A DNA stretch of 9,566 nucleotides from a bacterium (GCA_027310845.1 DAIDAB010000066.1:1-9566); one strand, 5' to 3'. Shown: positions 1 to 6,886, counted from the first letter of the stretch. Translations and numbers: made by a program. Notes: generated from the letters alone by a model not told the origin.

Positions 1-413
1 GCCTAGATCTAGGCGCAGAAGTGGTGCCGTTGGGCATAGGAGCAGCCATTTCAGTAATTGGGATCCTTGTTGCATACTTTGCCTACGTGCAACACACCAT
101 CAATCCGGCGAAAATAGTTGGTAACAACGGAATTGTCTATGAGTTCTACAAGTTCTTCCAGCATCGCTGGTACATCAACGCAGTTTACTACCGCGTTTTT
201 GTTTATCCAATTCAGCATGGAAGCGCGTGGCTCTACAGGAATTTTGAGCAAAAAGTGATCGAGCCAATAAATGTAGGTGCCCCTGACATTGGCGGAAGTA
301 TCTCCGATACATTACGAAAGATCCAGACAGGTATCGAGGAAGAATACGTCCTCGCCTTTGGATTGGGGATTGTTATGCTCGTCGTTCTCTTGCTTCTATT
401 CGGGCGCATATAG
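1..413 (+). CDS. nuoL: NADH-quinone oxidoreductase subunit L (NuoL), C-terminal part
   Basis: This is the 3' end of a gene entering from the left edge; the frame is open from base 3, so about 136 C-terminal residues are visible and the start lies outside the window. NuoL is the distal antiporter-like membrane subunit of complex I and takes part in proton pumping coupled to quinone reduction. The visible part has a transmembrane helix (PLGIGAAISVIGILVAYFAY), a loop with the aromatic pattern HRWYINAVYYRVFVYP typical of the NuoL C-terminus (the kFYfDelYd-like segment), an amphipathic stretch, and a final hydrophobic helix ending in LLLLFGRI. nuoN follows after 13 bases, which supports the identification. 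The GTG codons at 21 and 24 are internal valines, not starts. The family call is confident; which electron donor this complex uses cannot be told from here. Confidence 0.9.
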   Translation, partial: LDLGAEVVPLGIGAAISVIGILVAYFAYVQHTINPAKIVGNNGIVYEFYKFFQHRWYINAVYYRVFVYPIQHGSAWLYRNFEQKVIEPINVGAPDIGGSISDTLRKIQTGIEEEYVLAFGLGIVMLVVLLLLFGRI

Positions 414-426
414 GGGACAGTTCACG

Positions 427-1929
427 ATGGATATTTCTCCACAGAATCTGACGCTAGTACTGAGCGCGGTTCTTGCATCTGTAGCCCTATTGATAGTCAT
501 CCTATCTGCTTTCAACAAGAGATCAACATACATTGGAATGGGTCTGGCGCTGACGGGGTTTGTGTTTGGACTAGTACTCTTGTCGTTAGAAGCATTGGGC
601 TACTTCGGTCCACCCCAAGCTCCTACCATCACAACTTCCGCTGCAGGCGCATGGCCCCTGCTCATTGGAGATTCGGTCTCGTACATTTTCGGATTTGCGA
701 TACTGATAGCAGTTATTCTTGTGGCTATAACTGCAGTTAATTATTTCAAAGGCAACGGGAACACGACTGCCTTCTACGCAATGCTTGTTTTCACAACGAT
801 TGGCGCGTTGTTGCTAGCATTTTCCTCGGATCTCTTGATGATGTTCGTGGCCTGGGAAATGATGAGTATCCCAAGCTACGTGCTTACAGGTTTCAAAAAG
901 AAAGACCCTTCGTCCAACGAAGCGGCGGTCAAGTATTTCATAATCAGCGCGTTTGCCTCCGCGATTCTGCTATACGGAATCTCATTGATCTACGCCCTTA
1001 CAGGAACAACAAACATATACCAAATTGTTGGGGAGGTCGGCAGTAGCGGCTCTGGCCTCGGTTACATCGGGACTCTCGCACTGACATTTGTGCTTGCGGG
1101 TTTTGGCATCAAGCTTGCTGTGGTCCCTTTCCACATGTGGATACCAGACGCATATCAGGGCGCGCCCACAATTGTGAGCGCCATCCTCTCCACTGCTACA
1201 AAAGGTGCCACGTTTGCCCCTGCGGCGAGGATTCTGTTCTTCAGCTTTCAGGGGTACCAGATTGATTGGGGCCTCACATTTGCAGTTCTTGCGGTTCTGT
1301 CAATGACCTTTGGCAATTTTGCAGCTCTCACTCAAAAGAGCGTTACCCGAATCCTTGCCTATTCCAGCATCGGACAGGCGGGTTACATCATGATTGGATT
1401 CGCTTCCGGCGCTTCTGGAAATGCTCTTGGACTGACGGGTTCCTTTTACCACATTCTGAATTATGCCAGCATGCAAACCTGTGCATTCTTAGCGGCAGCG
1501 ATCATAATCAGGGAAATTGGCTCCGACGATCTGAATTCGTTTAACGGTATTGGGAAGAGAATGGCTGTTGCTCCAATTGCACTTTCGGTTTCGCTTTTGG
1601 CCCTGGGCGGCTTTCCTCCGCTTAACGGGTTTTGGAGCAAACTTGTTTTATTCTATTCCGCCATCAATGCAAATCTTGGCTGGCTTGCAATAATTGCCAT
1701 CATCAACAGCTTTGCTTCAATTGCTTTCTATGTCAGGATCATCAAACACATGTACCTTGACTCGCCTCCCAGCCCTAAGAAGCTGCTTGAATCAACTAGC
1801 TTCAAGATTGCATTGATAATCGCATCAGTTATAATCATAGCAACTGGAATCTATCCCTACCCTTTCATTCAATTCGCGAGCACCGCTGCAAACTCATTCA
1901 TGCAGCAAGTGCATATACTAGGGCCGTAG
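427..1929 (+). CDS. nuoN: NADH-quinone oxidoreductase subunit N (NuoN)
   Basis: A 500-residue integral membrane protein, the usual NuoN length, forming one of the three antiporter-like proton channels of complex I. The frame is open further upstream, but ATG 427 is preferred: it gives a normal NuoN N-terminus, avoids overlap with nuoL, and has a purine-rich GGGGACAG at 413-420. Visible family hallmarks are E144 in AWEMMSIPS (the transmembrane helix 5 glutamate), K169 in AVKYF, K229 in GIKLAVVPFHMWIPDAYQGAP (helix 7), K259 in ATKG (helix 8) and K405 in NGFWSK (helix 12). These match the chain of charged residues that carries protons across the membrane, so the subunit should be active. It is almost certainly co-transcribed with nuoL and is the last gene of the operon here. 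It ends 4 bases from the stop of the convergent prenyl synthase gene. Confidence 0.95.
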   Translation: MDISPQNLTLVLSAVLASVALLIVILSAFNKRSTYIGMGLALTGFVFGLVLLSLEALGYFGPPQAPTITTSAAGAWPLLIGDSVSYIFGFAILIAVILVAITAVNYFKGNGNTTAFYAMLVFTTIGALLLAFSSDLLMMFVAWEMMSIPSYVLTGFKKKDPSSNEAAVKYFIISAFASAILLYGISLIYALTGTTNIYQIVGEVGSSGSGLGYIGTLALTFVLAGFGIKLAVVPFHMWIPDAYQGAPTIVSAILSTATKGATFAPAARILFFSFQGYQIDWGLTFAVLAVLSMTFGNFAALTQKSVTRILAYSSIGQAGYIMIGFASGASGNALGLTGSFYHILNYASMQTCAFLAAAIIIREIGSDDLNSFNGIGKRMAVAPIALSVSLLALGGFPPLNGFWSKLVLFYSAINANLGWLAIIAIINSFASIAFYVRIIKHMYLDSPPSPKKLLESTSFKIALIIASVIIIATGIYPYPFIQFASTAANSFMQQVHILGP

Positions 1930-1933
1930 GTTC

Positions 1934-2791
1934 CTAGAACCTTCGTCTCACTGCAAACTCAGCTAGTTCGGAAAGCCTTTCCTTTGCTTCCGAGTCAGGA
2001 ACATGCGCAAGTGCATTCTTTGCCGAAAGTGCGAACTCGTAGGAGAGCTTCTTGAGATCTGCAAACTCTGCACCAATCGCCCGTTCAATATTGCCATCCT
2101 CATTCCAGTCAAGGAGATCGTCTTGCATCTGATATGCAATACCAAGGTTGAGACCAAAGTCAGACATTGATTCTATAGTCTGCTGCTTTGCTCCTGAGAT
2201 GATCGCACCCAGTTTGGCTGATGTTTGGAAGAGAGATGCTGTCTTTTGTGAGATCGTGTCAATATATTCATCCCTTCCTATTTTCTTGCTTGATGACTGC
2301 ATCTTGAGCTCCGCGTACTCTCCCTCGCTCATTCGCAGTGCAGCTTTTGAAAGCTCCCTTGCAATTCTTGTATCGGAATACTGAGAAGCAATGTCGAGAA
2401 TTATTCCAAGAACGAAGTCAGCTGAGAGAATAGATGTGTGAAGTCCATACTTTACGTGAAATACTTGTCTTTCTCTACGAAGAGTGTCATCATCAATTAC
2501 GTCGTCATGAATTATCGATTCGAGATGAAGGAGCTCGACCGCCACAGCAGAGGGCATCGGGTCATCAGTTATAGTGTCGTGATTTCTCAATGAATCATGG
2601 CAAAGAAGAACGATTAGAGGGCGGATACGTTTCCCGCCCTGCATAGCATAGTTCAAAGGTTCGTAAAAGTGGGATTCTGAGAATCTCGCGAGTACATCAG
2701 AGATTGAATGTTCAATTCGAGTATGATAATGAAGAGTCTTAGCGCTAAAGTACGAGGCAAACTCTGCGTCGCTCTGCTCCAATGATTGCAC
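1934..2791 (-). CDS. Polyprenyl diphosphate synthase (trans-isoprenyl, GGPP synthase-like)
   Basis: A 285-residue all-alpha isoprenyl diphosphate synthase that condenses isopentenyl diphosphate with an allylic diphosphate. In archaea such enzymes usually make geranylgeranyl diphosphate for ether lipids. Family motifs are GGKRIRP (52-58), the first aspartate-rich motif DDVID (96-100) followed by an Arg pair (105-106), and the second motif DDLLD (224-228) after YQMQ. The start is GTG at 2791: an in-frame stop lies at 2839-2837 with no ATG between, and GGAG is only 3 bases before the GTG; TTG 2782 is an alternative. Two oddities are visible. The residue five before the first motif, which limits chain length in this family, is Glu91 rather than a bulky aromatic. 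The usual GKxxGxDxxxxKxT segment after the second motif is not recognisable, and the protein is shorter than the common 320-350 residues. Product length is therefore uncertain. Confidence 0.88.
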   Translation of the reverse strand: MQSLEQSDAEFASYFSAKTLHYHTRIEHSISDVLARFSESHFYEPLNYAMQGGKRIRPLIVLLCHDSLRNHDTITDDPMPSAVAVELLHLESIIHDDVIDDDTLRRERQVFHVKYGLHTSILSADFVLGIILDIASQYSDTRIARELSKAALRMSEGEYAELKMQSSSKKIGRDEYIDTISQKTASLFQTSAKLGAIISGAKQQTIESMSDFGLNLGIAYQMQDDLLDWNEDGNIERAIGAEFADLKKLSYEFALSAKNALAHVPDSEAKERLSELAEFAVRRRF

Positions 2792-2828
2792 ATGCTCCGG
2801 ATGGGCGTGACAAAAATTGATTCTCTTT

Positions 2829-2839
2829 CGTATATATCA
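2829..2839 (-). promoter_or_regulatory. Putative TATA box for the prenyl synthase gene
   Basis: The minus-strand reading GTGATATATAC contains TATATA-like sequence centred about 43 bases upstream of the GTG start at 2791. With the usual archaeal TATA-to-start-site distance of about 26 bases, transcription would begin near 2808 and leave a leader of roughly 17 bases. It lies in the 88-base gap after aIF2-beta, so the synthase may have its own promoter even if it is also read through from upstream. This is pattern recognition only. Confidence 0.5.
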
Positions 2840-2879
2840 CTTGTCCAATACGTTGGAAGAGGCATATCTGCTGAACAAG

Positions 2880-3305
2880 CTATTTAGCTGCTGACCTGGC
2901 CCCGCAGGCTTCACAAAGTATTGTAAGCACTTTGCCGGTTTTCTCAAGACGCGTGTCCGGGCTCCCGCAGACCGGACAGATCACGCGTTCTCTCAAATAC
3001 CTCTGAAGTAGCGCAGAGAAGGATTGCTTATCAGGTCTGCCCATGAAGATTGCCCTTCCATTTTCTATTGATGCATTTATTGCAAGTTCCCTCCTGAAGT
3101 AGTTCAAGAAATCATCAGGATCGCGTTGCAAAAGGGTAGGAAAGTCCATAAAATTGATCCAGAAGGTTTTCTTGCCAGACACCATTGTCCTTGGATCTGG
3201 AAGCTTCAGTCTATCTTCCGATTTAACTACACCTTCAGGTCGCTCACGCCGCAGTCTCTGCAAGAGCGCGCTGTACTGTTCTTTGTTCTGATCTGCTTGG
3301 CTCAT
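2880..3305 (-). CDS. Translation initiation factor aIF2 subunit beta
   Basis: A 141-residue protein from ATG 3305, matching the usual aIF2-beta length. It is the beta subunit of heterotrimeric aIF2, which delivers initiator Met-tRNA to the ribosome in archaea. The layout is a short charged N-terminal helix (the gamma-subunit contact region in this family), a central domain with KTFWINFMDFP and ELAINASIENGRAIFMGR, and a C-terminal zinc ribbon CPVC...CEAC with cysteines 110, 113, 131 and 134. An in-frame TTG seven codons upstream (3326) would give 148 residues, but the ATG is favoured because it gives the normal length. Upstream, TTTAGCTAAA at 3329-3338 is a possible weak TATA element, about 29 bases from the ATG, which would make the message nearly leaderless. 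It is a core archaeal gene and the strongest domain marker in the window. Confidence 0.95.
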   Translation of the reverse strand: MSQADQNKEQYSALLQRLRRERPEGVVKSEDRLKLPDPRTMVSGKKTFWINFMDFPTLLQRDPDDFLNYFRRELAINASIENGRAIFMGRPDKQSFSALLQRYLRERVICPVCGSPDTRLEKTGKVLTILCEACGARSAAK

Positions 3306-3328
3306 CGATTCCGTACTCGTTCTCAAAA

Positions 3329-3338
3329 TTTAGCTAAA
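3329..3338 (-). promoter_or_regulatory. Possible TATA element for aIF2-beta
   Basis: The palindromic TTTAGCTAAA is centred about 29 bases upstream of the ATG at 3305, the right distance for a near-leaderless transcript. It deviates from a classical TATA box by the central GC. A second AT-rich stretch (CTATTTTAG on the minus strand, about 3366-3374) is an alternative. Weak call. Confidence 0.3.
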
Positions 3339-3570
3339 GATTGTTTCTATCAGTCAGTCTTTAAGGCTAAAATAGATTATGCTCCCATCTATTCAATCTT
3401 TGGGTCGATCAGTGCTCAACCGATTCGCAATAGCAGAAATTATCCTTGAGCATGTTCAAGAACCTGTAATCATGTTCGACTGGCTAAATCGATCTGAAGC
3501 GCACTCAACTTGCTAAGCCCCGACTGTGTGCACCTCTAATTACAAATAGCTCCTGGCCCTTCTCTTTCGG

Positions 3571-3593
3571 AAAAAATTGCATCACATAAAAAA
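3571..3593 (-). terminator. Tandem T-tracts, possible archaeal intrinsic terminator
   Basis: On the minus strand this reads T6, eleven bases, T6. Archaeal RNA polymerase can stop at U-tracts without a strong hairpin. The site is about 280 bases past the nuclease stop codon, so it would terminate a long 3' untranslated region or a small RNA. No convincing hairpin precedes it, apart from the short palindrome GATAACTTATC at 3603-3613. Confidence 0.3.
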
Positions 3594-3871
3594 TCGAATC
3601 GTTGATAACTTATCTGACCATCTAACCTTTGACCGGATAATTGGTCTCGAGCCGATCTATGGAAATATCTTCTTCGCACTGTAAGGAGTCCAAAATAATC
3701 TACTCTCTATTCTGTTTCCAAAGTAAAGTGATCAAGATGAATTTATCCTCTGCAGGAGATATCGGTTCAAGCCAAGACAGAATTGTCAGTGATATAACAA
3801 CAAATGTCTGAGCAAGAACGTATGCTTTTCAATGGTTGCTGACAAGTTCCCTACGCTTGAGAGAGATCGTG

Positions 3872-4696
3872 TTAATGGTTCTTCGGCATGAACAGTTCGA
3901 GCTGGTTCCCCCGTCGAGTGAACTTCATTTGCGGCATAGGCTCGATGTCCAGGTTTTCAGGATGCTTTAATGCCCCGAGTATGACTTTTCTACTTTGAGT
4001 AACTATGAAATACTTCTGCTCGATTCCTGGCAGCATGTGAAAATTTTCGGAAAACATAATCGGCGCCAGAGGTTTGTCCCTAAGTGTCTGAAGGGAGCCA
4101 TATGCGTTGAGCGCGGCTTCAATAATGAACGTCCTGAAATTCTTGAGCCTGGGATAGAATGGAACCCGTCTCTGGTCTAGTCTTCCACTCAGCCCATAGT
4201 GATCCATACGAATCGCAGGCGCAAAAAGGCAGTGCATGTCTGTTAGGATGACTGCTTCGGCATAAAGCTGGGCATAGTATCTTGGTTGATTGCTCGTCTT
4301 ATCCTCGATGATGAGAAACTTCAATGTTTCTTCACTTGCCTCTACGCGAACTGCATCTGGCTGACATCTGAGTCCCCCAAAAGTCGGCGAGCAAAACGCA
4401 GCTGTCATATAGAACGACGCAGATCTTGCATTGATCATATCTACGATGGCGTCAAGCTCTTTTTCCACTGCTCTTTGCCTTTCCAGAATCTCATGTGCCA
4501 TTCTTCCCTCCTCGAGCTCAACAGTTGGCATTAGCGAACGATTGTAGCGTATCTCGTCAATTACTTGCTGGAGTCTCTTCTTGTCCTTACGGACGCCCCA
4601 GAGATGACTTGCCCTTAGACACTCACTTCTTGCTCCACAGACGATGCAAGATGTGATTCTCTTGGGTATGGTGTTTGGTTTGCGTCTAGTCGTCAT
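3872..4696 (-). CDS. PD-(D/E)XK nuclease-fold protein, Cas4/RecB-like, with N-terminal cysteine cluster
   Basis: A 274-residue protein not recognised as a named family. It carries the ordered motifs of the RecB/Cas4 type of PD-(D/E)XK nuclease: GRMAHE (64-69, candidate His68), RCQPDAV (Asp114), LIIEDKTS (Glu131 and Lys133, the ExK of the active site) and YYAQLYAEA (140-148, Gln143 and Tyr145, the motif IV QxxY-like position). Such proteins usually cut or resect DNA in repair or spacer processing, so a metal-dependent DNase role is inferred. The N-terminus has CIVCGARSEC, a CX2CX5C motif (17, 20, 26); further cysteines at 102, 111 and 156 could supply a fourth ligand for an iron-sulphur cluster or zinc. 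No cas genes or repeats are nearby. The start ATG 4696 is well placed behind a TATA-like element. The gene is bordered by unusually long non-coding stretches, so it appears to be transcribed alone. Confidence 0.72.
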   Translation of the reverse strand: MTTRRKPNTIPKRITSCIVCGARSECLRASHLWGVRKDKKRLQQVIDEIRYNRSLMPTVELEEGRMAHEILERQRAVEKELDAIVDMINARSASFYMTAAFCSPTFGGLRCQPDAVRVEASEETLKFLIIEDKTSNQPRYYAQLYAEAVILTDMHCLFAPAIRMDHYGLSGRLDQRRVPFYPRLKNFRTFIIEAALNAYGSLQTLRDKPLAPIMFSENFHMLPGIEQKYFIVTQSRKVILGALKHPENLDIEPMPQMKFTRRGNQLELFMPKNH

Positions 4697-4734
4697 GCCA
4701 ATCTGACCACGGCGATCAAAATTTGCTGGACTCA

Positions 4735-4745
4735 GCTATATACTC
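4735..4745 (-). promoter_or_regulatory. Putative TATA box for the nuclease gene
   Basis: The minus strand reads GAGTATATAGC, with TATATA at 4742-4737, about 43 bases before the ATG at 4696. This predicts a start near 4714 and a leader of about 18 bases, much as for the prenyl synthase gene. A second palindromic AT element, AAATATATTT at 4756-4765, lies just upstream and could be an alternative promoter on either strand. Confidence 0.5.
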
Positions 4746-4939
4746 ATGACTTCCCAAATATATTTGATGTGTTCTTTACAGTGGAACCTTCAGATGCCCG
4801 GCTAGTAGGAAGAAATTGTGATCGATATTGTACATGGCCTCAGCCAAAGACATGCTTCTTGTTATTCTAGACCTTTCAGCAGCGTTCGCGTATCACAGAA
4901 ATGTTGTTTCAGACGTAAGATTGCCCCTAGAAATCCTGT

Positions 4940-5812
4940 TCAGGTGAATTCCTTCCGTTCAAAGAGAACCAGACCCAACACAGCGGTCACAGTAAAGTAG
5001 ATCAACATAATCGCCAGTCCCTCTGGAATAGTTGGATTGTATGTGGTGAAAGTTGGCCCTCTGCCTCCGGGACCAAATCCGGTTGTCTGGATTGTGTGTT
5101 GCGGATATGGATTCGTCAATATGTCGCCTACTATTTCGGAACCATAGGACAACAGAAACCAGGGCTCAATGTGAGCAAAAACGAAAATCAATTCTTCAAT
5201 CAGAGAGAAGCCGAAGAGAAGAAGGATTACCGTTACGAGTATAGAGAAGGAGCTGCTCTTAAACAACGAACTGAAAAAGAAAGTCAGCCCTAGGGCTGAT
5301 ATGAGATAGACCAACGTAAAAACGAAAGATTCCTCAAACTGATATGGAACAGAGGAGGGAAAATAATAGAGCCCGTTGGCAAGTGTTATCGCCGTGAAGA
5401 CTCCCAATATTATCAAAGAGGCAGCTAGCGCAGCAAACCACTTTCCGATGTAAATCGAAGATCGTCTTATCGGGTTGCCGACAAGAAAGTAGCCTGTCTT
5501 GTTCTGGAACTCACCGGATATGGCGTCTCCGCCGAAGAATATGGCACAGAAGACGACAATGAAAGTGGCTGACCTCCCCCACCATCCTGAATAAAAGTCA
5601 AGAGATGTCGTACCAAAGCTAGAGACACCATAATGGGCAATTAGAAAGGTCAGAAGCGCGCTGATGGCAAGTCCTATTCCAAGAAGAATGAAGAACCTTC
5701 TGGACCTAAAATAGTTAGAAATTTCGTACTTTGTCACTATTCCCACCTGAGAAACGCTGCTCGGAAGGATATTTCCTTCCTTGGATTCCTCTGTTTGAGA
5801 TGAGTTACTCAA
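4940..5812 (-). CDS. ABC-2 type transporter permease (NosY/BcrB-like)
   Basis: A roughly 290-residue membrane protein that would form the transmembrane channel for the ATPase encoded just upstream. About six hydrophobic segments are visible (near 41-59, 82-96, 123-145, 164-182, 187-209 and 266-284). Between the second and third is DAISGEFQNKTGYFLVGNP, followed by IRRSSIYIGKW: the loop typical of ABC-2 permeases (GdaIsgErE..T...l...pisR), believed to contact the ATPase. The start is unusual. There is no ATG; TTG 5812 is the first possible codon, since two codons upstream lies the in-frame TGA that ends the ATPase gene. GTG 5746 or GTG 5737 are alternatives, the latter preceded by GGTGGGA. They would drop a polar 22-25 residue N-terminal tail while keeping the conserved KYEISNYFRSRRF start of the fold. 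The substrate is unknown; export is the likely direction. Confidence 0.82.
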   Translation of the reverse strand: MSNSSQTEESKEGNILPSSVSQVGIVTKYEISNYFRSRRFFILLGIGLAISALLTFLIAHYGVSSFGTTSLDFYSGWWGRSATFIVVFCAIFFGGDAISGEFQNKTGYFLVGNPIRRSSIYIGKWFAALAASLIILGVFTAITLANGLYYFPSSVPYQFEESFVFTLVYLISALGLTFFFSSLFKSSSFSILVTVILLLFGFSLIEELIFVFAHIEPWFLLSYGSEIVGDILTNPYPQHTIQTTGFGPGGRGPTFTTYNPTIPEGLAIMLIYFTVTAVLGLVLFERKEFT

Positions 5813-5818
5813 TTTTGA

Positions 5819-6766
5819 TCACAAAGTATCCTTGATTAGGTTCAGATATGTATCCTCAAGAGCCGATGAGGAAGGGCGAAAACTGATCAATCCGATCTTC
5901 ATAGTGACTAGCGCGACAAGGATTCGTTCTTGGCTCTCGGGTCCTCCTGAGAATCTGACGCGAGCATTTTTCACATCAATTCTTTCAAACGACAACACTC
6001 CTGGAATTGATGCTACATTACTTTTCAGTATTTCTTCGTCCAGCGGCCTGAGTGTCCCGATCTCGACCGAGCCGTCACTGCCGTCTCCAGAGAACTTGGA
6101 TGTGACGTTCGCTAAGGTGTCGTAAACTAAGAGTTTCCCGTGATCTATCATAGCAACCTCATCACATACGTCTGAAACTTCATTCAGAAGATGAGAGCTC
6201 ATGAAAATCAACCTGCTCTTCTGCTTAAGAGACCTCACAATTTCCCTGACCTCTGACATACCTCTTGGGTCGAGCCCTGTTGTTGGTTCGTCTAAGAGTA
6301 TGATGTCTGGCTCGGAAAGCAGTGCTGCAGCGATGTTAATCCGTTGTTTCATACCTTTGGAAAATTTTCCTACCTTCTTATCTGCCCATTCTTCCATCTT
6401 GACCTCTTCTATCGCTTCGGAAATTCTTCTTGACCTATCTGAATGGGGAACCCCTCTTAGCTCAGCAATCATTGAAAGAGCTTCGCTCGGAGTAAGAGAA
6501 GGATAGATCTCTGGAGTTTCTATTAGGGCTCCACAGTGCGCCAGCGCCTTTCTCTTATGCTCATGCACTGTGATTCCATTAATCATAGCATGACCTGCTG
6601 AAGGCCTTATCATGTCTGTAAATATTTTGAGCGTGGTTGTTTTACCCGCGCCATTGGGGCCAAGGAAACCTACGCATTTTGCTCCCTCGATCTTGAGGTT
6701 TAGGCTATCGAGCGCAGTGAAAGAACCGTATTTCTTTGAAAGGTTCACTGCTTCAATTGATGGCAT
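5819..6766 (-). CDS. ABC transporter ATP-binding protein (BcrA-like)
   Basis: A 315-residue ATPase for an ABC-2 exporter. In order: Walker A GPNGAGKTT (36-44), a Q-loop region GALIETPEIYPSLT (79-92) in which Glu83 stands where Gln is usual, signature KFSKGMKQR (134-142), Walker B IILLDEP (155-161), D-loop GLDP (164-167) and switch His192. The LIETPxxYP pattern and FSKGMKQR signature are characteristic of the bacitracin-exporter BcrA branch. About 95 residues follow the nucleotide-binding domain, including a low-complexity GDGSDGS linker (227-233), forming a C-terminal accessory domain. The downstream permease starts six bases after the stop in the same frame, so the two form one transport unit. 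A TATA-like element about 24 bases upstream of the ATG suggests a leaderless message and expression separate from the upstream PadR operon. Substrate not predictable. Confidence 0.92.
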   Translation of the reverse strand: MPSIEAVNLSKKYGSFTALDSLNLKIEGAKCVGFLGPNGAGKTTTLKIFTDMIRPSAGHAMINGITVHEHKRKALAHCGALIETPEIYPSLTPSEALSMIAELRGVPHSDRSRRISEAIEEVKMEEWADKKVGKFSKGMKQRINIAAALLSEPDIILLDEPTTGLDPRGMSEVREIVRSLKQKSRLIFMSSHLLNEVSDVCDEVAMIDHGKLLVYDTLANVTSKFSGDGSDGSVEIGTLRPLDEEILKSNVASIPGVLSFERIDVKNARVRFSGGPESQERILVALVTMKIGLISFRPSSSALEDTYLNLIKDTL

Positions 6767-6783
6767 ATCTATTTTTCAACTCA

Positions 6784-6795
6784 CTACTATAACAA
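6784..6795 (-). promoter_or_regulatory. Putative TATA element for the second ABC operon (leaderless)
   Basis: The minus strand reads TTGTTATAGTAG, with TTATA centred about 24 bases upstream of the ATG at 6766. At archaeal spacing the transcript would begin at or beside the start codon, and no Shine-Dalgarno sequence is seen before that ATG, which agrees with leaderless translation. It lies in the 120-base gap after the DrrB-like gene. Confidence 0.42.
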
Positions 6796-6886
6796 ATTCT
6801 TGGTTTCACTATCTAACATTTACATCACTTGGGGGTTGAACTTGCTCTTTCTTGAATTTAGGGATCCTGTAGTTAGGTCTTGCTTT

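Larger units (their letters stand above)
3306..3871. other. Long intergenic region without a recognisable gene
   Basis: About 565 bases separate the nuclease gene (ending 3872) from aIF2-beta; both are on the minus strand. All frames are broken by frequent stops, and I find no protein-like reading frame, tRNA, or C/D-box RNA motif. The part nearest 3306 should hold the aIF2-beta promoter. Two A6 runs on the plus strand (3571-3576 and 3588-3593) read as T6 tracts on the minus strand and could end transcription from the nuclease side. The stretch is more AT-rich than the neighbouring genes. It could be decayed coding sequence, a long 3' untranslated region, or hold an unrecognised small RNA; nothing seen decides between these. 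Confidence 0.6.

Noticed and set aside
3126..3449. A 107-codon plus-strand frame overlapping the start of aIF2-beta
   Set aside because: It is the antisense shadow of a clear aIF2-beta gene and continues only into non-coding sequence.
3711..3781. A tRNA-like span: TCTGTTT can pair with AGACAGA at its end, and GGTTCAAGCC resembles a B box
   Set aside because: The 5' arm is followed by CC instead of T8/A9, the T-arm does not pair at the required distance from the acceptor stem, and no D or anticodon arm can be drawn.
4610..4650. The nuclease N-terminus CIVCGARSECLRASHLWG resembles the start of an HNH motif (CxxCG...LxASH)
   Set aside because: The later Asn and His of an HNH site are not seen, while the PD-(D/E)XK motifs are complete, so the cysteines are better read as a metal-binding element.
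4776..4853. A 25-residue minus-strand frame (MSLAEAMYNIDHNFFLLAGH...) in the gap upstream of the nuclease
   Set aside because: It reads somewhat like a protein, but is very short, with no Shine-Dalgarno sequence, no well-placed TATA box and no way to test conservation here.
3306..4939. A CRISPR-Cas locus suggested by the Cas4-like nuclease
   Set aside because: No repeat-spacer array and no cas1, cas2 or effector gene occur in the window; neighbours are housekeeping and transporter genes.
4818..5000. A 60-codon plus-strand reading frame starting GTG, behind AAATATATTT at 4756-4765
   Set aside because: Its last third runs antisense through the permease gene, its composition (Arg, Ser, Cys rich) is not protein-like, and there is no ribosome site.
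5053..5293. Plus-strand frames of 60-odd codons inside the permease gene
   Set aside because: They are antisense shadows of a well-supported membrane protein gene.
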